Shown here: one piece after another, positions 1 to 11,725 of the stretch
Position numbering within the stretch: the first letter of the stretch is position 1
How the letters are laid out: each line of letters starts with the position of its first letter
Source of the DNA: Lepidodermella squamata
Taxonomy: Eukaryota; Gastrotricha
Direction: 5' to 3'
DNA: 64,000 bases
Assembly (NCBI GenBank): GCA_047495785.1
Contig: JBLDXI010000007.1
Span: 558,001 to 622,000 of the forward strand
Made by a program: the position numbers and the translations under genes
Notes under the pieces: model-generated
Database searches by the model: none
What the model saw: only the letters and a program-made list of their open reading frames with translations
Told to the model about the DNA's origin: nothing

Positions 1-404
1 TCTCGCTGATCGATTCATCTAGCGGTTTTATATACCATAGCTCTGATTTGATGATGAGGGCTTGTTGATACAATATTTTCTATGCCTATAAAATTGCTAG
101 CTGTAAGATTACAATATGCTGGTGTTTCTAATCGTATTTCCTGTGTTTCGCCCCTAATTCGATCATGTGACATTTTCGACGATGGGGATGCACTCCTTGA
201 GATGAAAAGTAAAGAGGTTACGGATTTTTTATCTGATGTGACTTTTTGAACTTTATTTTTGCAAACAAATCAACTACAATCGAAACAACCAATAATCCAG
301 CAAAAGATGAAACGAATCGTTATTACAAGCAGTAGTTTTTCACAGGAGAAATGACATCAATTCTCAACAATAAAATAATAATTTGAGGGTTTGTCGAACT
401 GAGA
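1..404. other. Region downstream of PALD1
   Basis: No gene is visible here. On the minus strand an AATAAA at 252-257 lies about 150 nt after the PALD1 stop codon and could serve as its polyadenylation signal. The rest is AT-rich and unremarkable. Confidence 0.5.
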
Positions 405-3400
405 TCAGCCATCGAGATTCTTCTGAAGATTGGTTCCGCTTAGCCAACGAGCGCGGATGTTACGGCATTTTAGCGCCAGGTGATCGTCACCGAACTCTTG
501 GAAACACAGATTGTCCAAAGTAGCTATCAGTGGGCTATCTTTGGCAGCAAGCTGTAAAACAAATTGACGTTTTTACTCATTTTTTTCATTCATTTTCATC
601 GACTCTTCACCTCAGCCAACCAATCCTGGAACGTGTTGTTTTCCCAACCGCCGGTTTCATGCTTTTTCGCGTGAAGATAGGCGTTGAACATCATCAACAA
701 CACATAGCGTTCCAAGTAGTCGACGCTCTGCTTGTAAACTGACTCGACAGTCTGGCCACCTGCAGCGGCATTAGCTTCCTCATGGAGCGTGAACTGAAGA
801 AATAAAAACGTTGCTTATCACATATCTAGGTACCCATGTGCGTCAAGTTCGAAAAAAATTACTAGACACACGAAGAGTGCGTAGTACATGGAAAGCAAAC
901 ATTTCCCAAGTTTTACATCACACGAGTGCAAAGATCGTAAATTTATGAATAATTCAACGTCTTGGCGTCTTCCCATAGCGAGAACATTTAACCACAAAAA
1001 ACCCTACCCTCTCATTTCAACGCAGGTATGATTCACTCAGCTCATATCATTGTATTAAACACGCCATGTCTAATTCTTATCGCCGTAAATATGTGCTTTG
1101 ACCAGCCAATTTTTTTTCATTCACCACCAGCAATGTAATAATATTGACGGCTATACAAACAGCCGCTCTGCTCTCATCTGTTGCGCGTTTCATAACAATG
1201 TATTAAAGGGTTAATAATAAAATGCAGGAACCTGCAGGCAGCTGAACGGCGATAAAAAACACAGCCAGGCAGGCATATGCTTGTTTTGATGAATTTCAAA
1301 GTCTGTGCAACACGTTTTCCGCCCCTTGATAACGCTACCACAACATGCAGACTAATACTAATTCATAGGTAGTGAACTTGGCACAGGTCGTGACTCGGAT
1401 GTAATAATTACAAACAAAAAATTTGGCGCGACGTTACATTAAGCTTACCACTTTACTGAATGTAGCGAAAATGATTTCGCGCAAATGGTAGAACGTTGAA
1501 GTCATGCGATCCCAACACGCGTCGAGCACGGCGTCGACCTCGCGTTTCACCTGGTTACCCCGCGGCACCTGCTCGATCAGGCCACGCACGGCCTGAAAAT
1601 TACCCTGCGTATATTGAACGTTTTTGATTGAAACACGTTCCTCCTCGCCGACGTGACATCCAAATGGGAAGCCCTAATAAAAAAAATATTGCATTAATTA
1701 AAATAAATCGAAAAAATTTGATCTCATTCTCGCAGCATTTTTTGAGGTCAAATAATTAATATATTAATCCATTTTTCATGTTCATGGTACGCAATATGCT
1801 ATGCAGTCATTAAGTCGTAAATATCATTATTATTTTACGGACACGTGTTGCGCGTGTATTATTTTTTTTTACGATGCTCCATTAGGCAACGTCAAAGGCC
1901 GCTGTTCATCTGGCCTCATCTGACTATCAGGTAGGTAGCTGCGCTAGTGGGCTGACCAGACGCCCGTGTTTACAAAAGGCTTGTTTCTGAAATGGCCACC
2001 TCCTCCTACTCGCCACTACACTACCTACCTACCTAATGCGCAGTGGAAAGAAGCGCATGCAAAACAATGTTATTATGAATCATGAAAGTGCTCAAGCTGC
2101 GCCAAAAAATGCGATCTGGCTATATTCCTTCAACGTTGTTTCATACAAATTAATCGCTTGGATAGCCACACCGGCATTTATTTTTGATTAATAGCCGCAG
2201 TATAACATCACGTTGTAAATAAACTGCATAGGTAGGCACCTACGTCAAAACAATTTATAACAACTGCCCTTTGGCCGCGGCTTTGATGCGCCACTACAGC
2301 ATTTTTATTTGTCTTGTCAAAAATCTAGAAATTACGATCTAGGCTGTAAACAACAGGGCGATGTTGGCAGCGGGCCAGCAATTATGCAAAAGGAGCGAGA
2401 AATTGCCAGGTAGTACTACGTGAATAAGCGCGCAGCTGAAATATTGTCGCGTGCATTGCCGGCATTAAAGTCAACTCGGTGAAAAAACATGTTTGGCTTG
2501 CGATGAATCAGACATAAAATAACAACTGGCCTAGAGCTGTGATGATAAAAAATGAAAGTTGACTTACATTCAAATGGTAGTATAACAAAGTGGCAGCAAT
2601 CATCATGGAAGTGACAGCACCGACGCCCGAAGCGCTCGTAAACAGAAAAGCAGGCCCATCTTCGTCGACGTAGATGGATTGCTGAGACAGCACGATTTTG
2701 ATCAGTTCTTGCAAAGCCTGAAATCACCAAACACAAAAACAATAATTTTAAAATTTGAAATAATCGAATCGTGGATGTGAATAGGTACGAACTATTCAAT
2801 TAACTCCCTAATTCCTAATTTTTCAAATTAAAACTGACGAAAGAAGAATTTCGAGAGGTAAAAATTGGATTAATTGATGAAAATCAAAGATGAGAAGGAA
2901 AATAGAAAATTATAGGTTAAATCTGGAGTGGCAGGTAGACAGGAAATTCGCGTTCTAAATTCCTAATAAGCCGGTTTTTGCCAGCCAGCTGATTCCTGAA
3001 TTCGAAAATGCGCCCATCATCTTTAAGAAAATTGTATTCTCCAGAACCCAATAGACAATAGACTTCACAAATCATGTCTAGTTGAGAAGAGAAGAAGACG
3101 AAGGACTTGAACGACTGCGATCTAGCCGAAAGGGGTAATTTCTTTGACCCCTAGGACTTGGAACTATCAATTAAATGGTTCTTCGGGGGCTGAATTTTAA
3201 AGTTGCATTCCTATCAATCAAATTTCTTAAATTTAACGACGTAGTTCAGTTCATAAGGTAAAAAGACTGGTTCAGGCTATAGTTTTCCTCACCAATACCA
3301 GTATTTCATTTTATCATCAATTTACGGTTGTTGAACTTCAAGTCAGTGAAAGGTTAATTTGCACTATATTTCGGTGTCAAGTTTTCTTTAGAGATGAAAT

Positions 3401-6400
3401 CGACTGATTAAATCTGAAATTTTGTTTGGTGAATTATTGAAATGTTTTGAATTTCGGTGTTGTCTTGCAAATACACGCAAGTAGATAGATCGGATGAAGA
3501 ATAATTTTAGATGCAGAATTTGGCTTAACTCACCTCTTCAGTGGGAGCCTTTTCGTCGTATGTCGGCAATCTGTAGTAGATAATAACTGGCTGAGTAGCA
3601 TTACTAGGCAGTTTCGGCGAAGTTTCCTCTATGCTTCCGGAGCGAGGAAGAATACGCAGATTCATCGCCATCTCACGAGGCGTCATAACAACCTTGGGTT
3701 GCTCTTTTTTCTCCACAGGAGCCAAGCCAGCTGGTTGTTTCTTCTGCTTAAAAAAATATTTAAAAGTTGTTTCGAATTTAAATTCAAACTTCAAACCCCA
3801 AATTTCGGAGTAATTGTGCTGAATAAATTCGCCTTGAAGTGATCTTCAATTTGTTCCAGATCAGCGCCAGCGCTAGCAATTTTCCCGTCCGCAATTGAAC
3901 GGCCAGTGCTGTCCGCAATCACGTACGGTTTGCCGTCGATGTAAACTACCGGAACAGGTCGAAGATCGCACCAGACAATGACGGTATGGCGCCATTTCTT
4001 GCCGACGAGGCTGCAGTGTTCAACAATCGCCGTCATCTCGTCTACGGGCGGGCTTTGCGAACCGTAGATCGGGGCTGGCGGGATTTTACGGAAACCATGA
4101 GCTTTCACGCCGAAATCGCTGGAAACAACAGACATCAAGGGAACGCCGTCGCTTTCAGCAACGAGAAAAACTGGCGTTTGAGTGTATGATACTTCGAGAA
4201 TGTCCGAAACTGGGGCAGATAGAGTCGCAAGGCTGCGGTAACATAGGTAATGCCTGCGCAGCCAACGACTGAACGAATAAGAGCCTGATTTTTTCACAAA
4301 CTGATGGGAAAAAATTCCTAAAAATTTGATTTTTTTCTCCAAATAATATGACTTACACTATCAAAACAATAATAAGCGAAAAGGAACGTGTAAGCATAGC
4401 GGACGATTTGATTTCTGTTTGTCGACAAAAACGGCGCACAAACCGAAGTGTTTCCTTTAAATAGCCGGGACATAATTTGCGTGATGAATTCGTCGAAATT
4501 GGACGAAATTTCGTTAGGCAGGTTCGCGAAGCTTTTCACGAGATGGGCTAAACCGAGCGGAGGAATCTCTTCGAACAATCTAGGAAGGAAGGAAATACAT
4601 GGGCGTGTTACAAATAGCGAGGCGATGATTACTTCCGATATAATATTGGGATAGGCTCTTGCTGTAACGTGATGCTTATTCCGGTTAGCAGCAATACGAA
4701 GCTGTAGTCGATGGATAGGTCTTCGAAGGTGAGCACGACCACGGCAGTTTTATGCCCTGCTTGGGTGGAATCGTCGAAAACTGGCGTGTTTTCCGCATTG
4801 TTCGTATCAACGTTTTGTTGAAGCTCGCCAATTCTTTCAAAGTAGTTCATCTGTTTTAAAAATTAAAATTTTACAAAGCAATCGGATGATATTGAAAGCG
4901 ATTGTTGAGAAGATCTAAGTAAGGTTCCAACAGTAAATGTTCCCGAATCTTTTGCGATTTCGGCTTTTTGTTTCTTGGTAAATAATAACTCTGGGATTTC
5001 TTATTTCAGCTACCTGATGCTCTAAGGTATGTAGAAAAGATTTCGATCTACGCTCCTGGGCCTGCCGATATCGGAAAAATCACTGATTTGTAAAATCGAT
5101 ATCGGAAATCGATATGAGGCTGAACTCGTAATTGACTGGCGATAGAGAAAAATGCGCGTTATAATTGATCTATATGTTAGGCCTGATGGAGATTTAAAGG
5201 AGAACTAGAAACTCAAAAAACCATATTTTGAGGAAAATTAGTGCTGGAAACTTGAATTTAGCGTCTACTAACCCCACCCTTATGAGGCAATTTTTGATAA
5301 GAAATATCAACTTACGCGAAGCGCTTTAGAAATCGTATCAATTTCCTCTTCATCGAGGCACGTCGCCTCTGTGTTGGACGGTGAAACCGTTTGAATTCGG
5401 TGAATCCGCGGGTTGAGCAGTTCGAACTCTTCGCAAACTGCCGCACTAGCCGTATTAATGTCATCGCCGAAATTCGCCGCGATGCGGCCCACAGTCCACC
5501 CGATTGACATGGCATCTTGCGAGGTTGTCGTAGATCCAAAATAGGCCGGGAAAGACCCGCCGCTGCCAACATCCTGGGCAACCAAATGGACGATGGACAT
5601 TTTGATATCGCGTTCCAACTCGGAGCACTGAAGTCGGCCGGTGACGTAAAGTGAGCGTGAAGGAGGGGCTGCGCGGACTAAAGCGGGTAGACAGAAGAAA
5701 ATCTTCTTCTTAGCAGGGTCCACCGCGGCTTCGTAGTGGCCCTGCTTTTTCTCCTCAACGTGAGTTTTCGCGAAAATAACAGGATCAGGAGCGCACACGA
5801 AGATGGAAACATTTTCGTAGCCAGCTTTTTTCAGTTGATCGGCGCCTCGGCGCATGTCGGCCGCCGTGGATGCCTGGAGCCAGTAGAGCGGAAGCCCTTC
5901 GTTGAGCTGGTACAGCTTACTCCCGTCGCTTGAAGCAGTCAAAGGCGGCGCACTGGCCGTTTTGCTACCCGCATCGGACGATGACAGAACGGTGGAAAAC
6001 CCGGAAACGGACGAACTTTCGACCAAGCAGTATCGCTCAAGGGCTAACGGGTGTAACGAGCGCGATTTGTCGTGGTCGAACTTGCCCATGACAACCGGCT
6101 CGCCGAGGTCAAGCGATTGAAACTCCTCGCTGCAGTTCTTTGTTCGCAACATCGACGAGCCCATTTTGACGAGAACTTGCTCGGATGACGGGCTTTGAGC
6201 ACCGCCCGGTGTGGTGAACGAAAACCCAGAGTTCAATCCGAACTTTTTGTTACTCGTCCTAGCACCCGATGGGACTTCCATAGCGTCAGTGAAGCCGTTC
6301 TGAAGGGCCGAACTTGAATTGCCTGGATTGGCGCTGTGAAGACTGATTGAATCGTCGGCGATTTCGCCGCGTCTAACCTGGGGTGACTCCTTTTTGCTTA

Positions 6401-6572
6401 AAGTTGATTGCGTCGCTAATTTTGCATGATTCATGGGCGGTTCGTCTTTTTTCGACGATTCCGTGCCTCGATTTTGCGAGTTTAACCGCCCCCGCCCTGG
6501 CTGACCGCCGCCACCTGAGCCGTGTTCAGAAATGTGACTTTCAGATGACGAGCGACTTGGCCCTGATCCCAT
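405..6572 (-). CDS. PALD1: Paladin (PTP-like pseudophosphatase), 9 exons
   Basis: Exons 6572-5316, 4850-4633, 4579-4357, 4300-3797, 3743-3534, 2717-2568, 1673-1449, 793-611 and 551-405 join in frame to 1038 aa; human paladin is 856 aa. The protein starts MGSGPSRSS, a likely N-myristoylation signal as in human paladin. It then has about 140 low-complexity Ser/Gly-rich residues absent from the human protein. Matches to paladin run to the C-terminus: FSRWL, the phrase PIYG, YHLREII and the YLERY/FNAYLH block. Paladin is a cytosolic regulator of growth-factor and phosphoinositide signalling in vertebrates. Both Cx5R active-site motifs are lost: Thr460/Ile466 in repeat 1 and Ser832/Ala838 in repeat 2 replace Cys/Arg. 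The introns at 2718-3533 (816 nt) and 1674-2567 (894 nt) are long for this window. The fold assignment is confident; the biological role is inferred. Confidence 0.9.
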
Positions 6573-7392
6573 TGCAGCAGTTGATTACTAGCTAAGGTCT
6601 AATTTTTTATGTAAATTGGTCAAAAACGAGCTAAGGACAGTGAAGGGGCTGCATATGTTCAATGTGTGATGATGATGTTGAAGACGAAAATTTAAAAATT
6701 GATGACGATGATGATAGTAGTAACACAGCAGCGTGTATAATATAGAGGTGACAGTTGACGCGCAGTATTGATTCGTGCGCGGAAGCGGTTAGCGCACTGA
6801 GCAGTTCAATCTGAGAAAATTAATTTCCTTCAGCTCGCGCCTGCTCATCGCCGCGCCCGAGCCTCATGCAGCTGGGCGCATGTCAAATTGACACTCAAAA
6901 CACAACTCGCGCTCGGCGCTGGTGTCAAGTTTCGCGCAAAGGTTCATCGCGCGGAAAACATCACCGCCATGTTAGAACTGCAGTCCTCATGTCGATGTGA
7001 GCGCAATTACAAAAAATTGGATTTCCGCCTGTATAGCGAATCCATGCCAGTCATCACACGGTATTTAGCCTAGCATCGGACTAACGAGCGCCTGGATTTC
7101 TTCGAGCGTCACATCGAAAAGAGGTCGAAAAGTCTTCAGGAATCTAATCGACACGGAAATTAGGCGAGTAACGCACTTCTAATAATAAAAACGCAATCGT
7201 TCGTTAGAATTATATTTTTATTGTGTCACAATGAGCTTTGCTTTCACCAAGGAATGATTTCCTATGATAGCTTTCATCACATTCAAACTGAAAACAACGC
7301 GTTCAAAGTTTTGGTTGAAGCAGCAGTGTCAGTCCACACAAACTTGGAAATAAAATATAGACACCCTGCACGCTGCAATCATTGACGAGAGC
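6573..7392. other. Intergenic, PALD1 5' flank and DRG2 3' flank
   Basis: No gene is seen. It contains the upstream region of PALD1, which has short GATGATGATG runs near 6668-6713, and the DRG2 3' end with AATAAA on the minus strand at 7217-7222. A C/G-rich stretch at about 6770-6990 may be the PALD1 promoter; this is inference from position and composition. Confidence 0.4.
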
Positions 7393-8929
7393 TCAGGTTT
7401 GCGTTTTCTTGACGATCTGGATGACGTCTTCGTTTTCCAAATGATGATGCAAACCGACACGCTGAGGATTGAACTTGACACTTCGACCCTATTAAATATT
7501 ATGAGCAATTCAAGATCAACAACATCTAAACATCCCTCTTACCCAAACTAGAGCATATTTAAAATTTCCGGTCAGGGTTCGATGAATAGAGTGGCACTAG
7601 GAAAGGCAAAAAAAATTAAATTATGCCATCTAAATTCAACAGAATAGCTTACAATGTGTTCAACGGTACAATTAGAACGCATAATCAGGCCATCTTCAAA
7701 GTTCGGCCGCTCACCGCGCTTCTTCGTGTAGACCTGAATCAGGTTGAGATGTTCCCAAATAGAATCGACCAGACCATCAAGATTCAAGTTCATATTGCAG
7801 CTGATTCGATAGAAAATTATGAATTTTACTCGCAATTAGCTAATTAGGTTACCTGATGACAATGGTGTGAGGAAGCCGAGCCAATCGATCAACTTCTTCG
7901 ATGGTAATTTGATCGACTTTGTTGTAGCACTAGAGGCAAAGTTAAATACACCATAGCAATGTTCCAAATCAACGCTTACATAAAGGCAAGGCATGTATTT
8001 TCTGTTTCCAACAACGACGTCGATGAAATCGTCCACGGTAGCATCCTCACGAATCAGCACATCACAGTTGAAAATCTCTGAAAAATGATAAAGTGAATAT
8101 ATTCAAATGTGGATAATGAAAACAAACTGTATTCGTGAAGGATATGTAGAGCTGTTCGCTCATCGAAATGTGTCAGTTGAACCATGGAATTGAAAGTGAC
8201 TCCGCCAGTTTTTTTCGCTTTGAAGTAAATTTGTGGCTTTCGACGATTCAGTCGAATGCCGACGGCTTCTAACTCAGCCTCCAACAATGTCCTATATATA
8301 TTTTAATCCCGTATAAAATGGCCGATTTAGTAGATAAATACGCACCTTTGAATGTCACTTTTAGTGGCGTCAAGCATCATAAGAACCAAATCGGCGGTAC
8401 GGGCCACAGCAATGACCTGGCGACCACGACCTTTGCCCTGAGCGGCGCCTTCGACAATACCAGGCAAATCGAGCAATTGAATTTTCGCTCCGCGATACTG
8501 CAAGAAGATACATTTTAGACGTGGAAAATAGAACAATCGTTATAATAACTGACATTGATAACACCAGGAATACAAGTAAGCGTCGTGAACTCGTAGGCAG
8601 CGGCGGCACTTTCAGTCTCGGTGATGTTGTTCAGCAATGTAGATTTACCGACCGAAGGAAAACCAATAAGTGCTACACGTGCATCTCCGGATTTCATTAC
8701 GTCAAAGCCGTCGCCAGATTTTTGAGATTTACTAGACGGTTCTAATAGCTGAGCGCGGTACTTGGCCAGCTTGGCCTTAAGCATACCCAAATGGAACTCA
8801 GTCGCTGGAAAGAAAAATCCGATTGATGTGTTAGCTAATGAAGAGGCGTATTTTGATCAATTTACCTTTGTTTTTCTGAGTTCGAGCGATTTCTCGCTCG
8901 ATTTCGGCAATCTTTTCGAGGATGCCCAT
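7393..8929 (-). CDS. DRG2: Developmentally regulated GTP-binding protein 2
   Basis: Nine exons (8929-8866, 8804-8554, 8497-8346, 8291-8128, 8077-7980, 7929-7853, 7800-7653, 7596-7543, 7488-7393) give 367 aa, against 364 for human DRG2. The protein is an Obg/DRG-family cytosolic GTPase that with its DFRP partner protein acts on ribosomes and translation. Visible are the N-terminal helical hairpin starting [10 protein letters not shown], the P-loop GFPSVGKST at 69-77, DLPG (G3), NKVD (G4, here YNKVDQ) and a C-terminal TGS domain ending IVKKTQT. The sequence follows DRG2 rather than DRG1 at the N-terminus and the TGS region. Its ATG lies 69 nt after the stop codon of IMMP2L on the same strand, so the two may be co-transcribed. 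The intron at 8498-8553 uses a GTCAGT donor and that at 8078-8127 a GTTTGT donor, both less common. Confidence 0.96.
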
Positions 8930-8998
8930 TTTTCAATCAGATAATTTCAAATAATGCCTATCGAAACCAAGCAAGACGTGTGACATTTATCGTGGAAA

Positions 8999-9568
8999 TT
9001 ATTTGGTAGACGCCTCTGCTAACAGAGCTTCGGCTATATCTTTATATTTGCTTTTTAATAGGTACCTAGCTGAATTTGGAACCTGCCGTTCCAATTTCCG
9101 AACACGGTGAGGGGGAAATACAACCCATGAAACTCGGGCGTCAATCAAACCAATGGGAACTGGTCCATAAACATTGCTGTCTTTGCTTGTCCACACTCTC
9201 TTCAAGCTTCCGGTTGAAAAACTTCGATTATCCCCTTCAACCCAGCAGTGTCCTTGAGGTACTTGAACAGCTGAAGGGCCGGAGGATGGCGTGAAGATAT
9301 AATCCCCAGGCAGGCCGACGACTCGTTTAATGTGCATTTCATTAGCTTCTGTAGGGCAGTAAATTGTAATAATGTCTCCGCGTTCGATCGCCCCGGTTTT
9401 AGCTGCGAATCGATTCAGCCAAGCAACATCATTTATCGTCGAACCACTTGGATTCAACGTTGGCTCCATAGAAGATCCTTGAACGACAGCCGGTCCACCG
9501 ACAATGTCGACAATTGTTACAGCGCCACATACAACAGCTACACCTTTCAAAGCTGTCTTGAGCATCAT
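8999..9568 (-). CDS. IMMP2L: Mitochondrial inner membrane peptidase subunit 2
   Basis: A single exon of 189 aa; human IMMP2L has 175. It is a signal peptidase I-type Ser/Lys protease that cleaves sorting peptides in the mitochondrial intermembrane space. One membrane helix at about residues 5-24 is followed by the catalytic serine (Ser33 in GSSMEPTL) and the catalytic lysine (Lys80 in IKRVVGLPGD), then the WVEGDN box. The frame stays open upstream to a GTG at 9664, but the first ATG in register is 9568, and an acceptor-like TTTATCAG ends 6 nt before it, which decides the start. The region after WVEGDN has about 11 extra residues relative to human. DRG2 follows 69 nt downstream on the same strand. 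Confidence 0.93.
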   Translation of the reverse strand: MMLKTALKGVAVVCGAVTIVDIVGGPAVVQGSSMEPTLNPSGSTINDVAWLNRFAAKTGAIERGDIITIYCPTEANEMHIKRVVGLPGDYIFTPSSGPSAVQVPQGHCWVEGDNRSFSTGSLKRVWTSKDSNVYGPVPIGLIDARVSWVVFPPHRVRKLERQVPNSARYLLKSKYKDIAEALLAEASTK

Positions 9569-10689
9569 ATAAGGCTGATAAATTAAGTCATTATTCCTAG
9601 GTGATGAATTGCTTTTAGCGTGATAAGAGATTATTGCGGGCAGGGCCGTCTGAACCCGAGTCACCGCAACTAACCTATAACCTAATCAAAGTATCTCCCC
9701 GTGAAGTCGGCGAAAACGCGAATTTTTAACTGCAAGAAACGAAAGCTCATCGCCGACATCATTACCGAATAAAGAGACTGGCTCATAATAAATGGCAGCC
9801 GCCCGCAAGAAAAACAATAAATTGATTTTTCTTAACGAGTTCGATGCTATTTCGGTAGTGCATCATGATCCATCTAGATGCAATTTAACTTTTCTTACAG
9901 ACGGTCTCGTGTAAGAGACAAGGGTTTCATTCGAAACTTGTAAGAATCGGTTCTCTCATCATGGGTAATAAGGCACGCAGAAATCCATGAAAGGAATATA
10001 GCGCAACAATTAGTAAGAAACCGGAACCGTTGACTAAGCCGAATTAATAGATTCGATATTTATTATCATGACAAGGAGCTCTATGGAATAGTGAAAACGC
10101 GCACTCCCGGTGGGAGGATCCGCAAACGATCGATACCTGCTGCTAATCGCTACTCGAGATATTTTCAATGGTTCGACTAGTCTTTAGTCTTCGCCTGGTA
10201 TTTGGCCAAGTTCTCATAACGCTACAGTACCGAGATATATTTTAGTAACATAGAAGAATCAAACGTCAAACAGTAGCCAGTGGCCTGTGGCCAATCATTT
10301 TTTTCAAGTTTCAAGTTTAAAAAATTCGACATTGTTGGTTGTAGGTTGGAAAATTAAGGTTCTATTGTCCTGAGTAAGTATGCCCATAATCTAGGTGCCC
10401 TTAAAGCCGCTAGTTGGCGGTCAGAAAATGCATATTTCACCTACTTCAGCCCAAAGTAAATAGGTAGGAAGCCTAGAGCCCAGTCGGAAAGAGTAACTTC
10501 GATCCTCGGACTTCGACCGAAGGGAGATCACCCTGCGATCGCGGAACTTGAGGAAACTTGCAGCTTTCGGAAACGCTAATTCCCGCCAAGTTCAAGGTCA
10601 GAGAATAAAATTTGCATTTGAATTAAATTAATACAAGTTAATTAAGATTTTACTGTATTTTAGCAAAACGATTATTTTAATGGTCGCAT
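9569..10689. other. Gene-free upstream flank of IMMP2L
   Basis: No coding region is supported. The sequence is mixed AT-rich with stop codons in all frames. It lies between IMMP2L and the MITE-like element and may hold the IMMP2L-DRG2 promoter. Confidence 0.4.
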
Positions 10690-11725
10690 TAGGGTAAAGT
10701 CGCACAATATGGGACGGCTCCTAATGTGGGACAAGTTAAGGTTTATTGAAATTTGTATCATTTCCGTAAATCGCATTTAGATGAGGGTGGTGTCAATCGC
10801 TACATTTTGATCCGTTCGATATGATAGTAAAACGCGGAACTCAAATATGACGCGCGCGTGCCTTTTAAGGGCGCTGATTGCGAGGGAGGTGTCAAATAAT
10901 TGTGAGAACTTAAGGCAAGGTGTTGAATATAGAACTCAACTGCTGTTTTGCGGGTGCGGGCAAATGAGAAGGTGACAACACCAGCGTGTGCGGCGCGTTA
11001 AACTACCCTAGAAATGGTCCTTTGTTAGAAAGTTACCGCGCGCATATGGCCGCGCGCTCGCTCCTTTTATGTGGGCTAGGTTTTGTGCGCTTAACACCCT
11101 CGTCCGGCACGCTATTTGGGACAGCGTGCAGTTCACGATCACTTTATCCGTTTTCGATGCAGTTTTTGCAAAAATGTATAATTTTGTGTGCTCTATTTAT
11201 TCATTACCGTTACCAGGTCAAATTTAAGAAGCGCGCAATTCTAGCAGAAACATAGTATTAATAGCGCGCAAATGTGAGGATTTTGCAGCTGGCCGCGCAC
11301 CACACAATGCGCGTTAATGGGCTATAAACAGCAGTCAAAGTCCACGGGTTGTGCTTGCGCGCGGCAAATTTTAAATGAGATATCCTGAAAGAGCATAATC
11401 GAAAGTCTTTGCTGCCAAAATTTCAAATCATTATTGATAAAAATGAGCAAACTGCAGCTTGTCCCAAATAAGCATCCAAAATTACCGCTCTTGTCCCGAA
11501 TAGCAAACCTGGCACGCAATTTGGGACGGGGTGTTTTTATTGTTTCGGGCGCGCGCGCTGACGCAACGGTAACGCGTATATGCGCGCGCGAGGTGTCAAA
11601 TTATAGCGGACGCATCTGGCTATGATATCAGTAAAAATTGTCTATATAGCTCTCGAATTGAATGATTTGAATTCAATATACGAAAACGCGTCGAATTTTG
11701 TCCCAAATTGTGCGACTTTACCCTA
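10690..11725. mobile_element. MITE-like DNA transposon with 24-bp inverted ends
   Basis: The left end at 10692 starts GGGTAAAGTCGCACAA and the right end (reverse complement from 11723) starts with the same bases. The two termini match over 24 nt with one mismatch, and TA flanks both sides (10690-10691 and 11724-11725). The 1032-bp interior has no transposase-length open frame, so the element is non-autonomous. The motif TTTGGGAC or its complement recurs inside in both orientations (near 10709, 10727, 11113, 11460, 11489, 11519 and 11699), as does GAGGTGTCAAATTAT-like sequence near 10885 and 11590. Several CGCGCGCG runs are present, in contrast to the AT-rich flanks. A TA duplication suits a Tc1/mariner-type origin, but no superfamily can be proven from the ends alone. 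Confidence 0.8.

Noticed and set aside
9569-9664. Extended IMMP2L N-terminus from a GTG
   Set aside because: There is no ATG, and an acceptor-like site lies just before the ATG at 9568.
9969-9989. TAAGGCACGC match to the 5' half of miR-124
   Set aside because: Only the first 10 nt match; miR-124 is conserved over its whole length and the flanks do not pair into a precursor hairpin.
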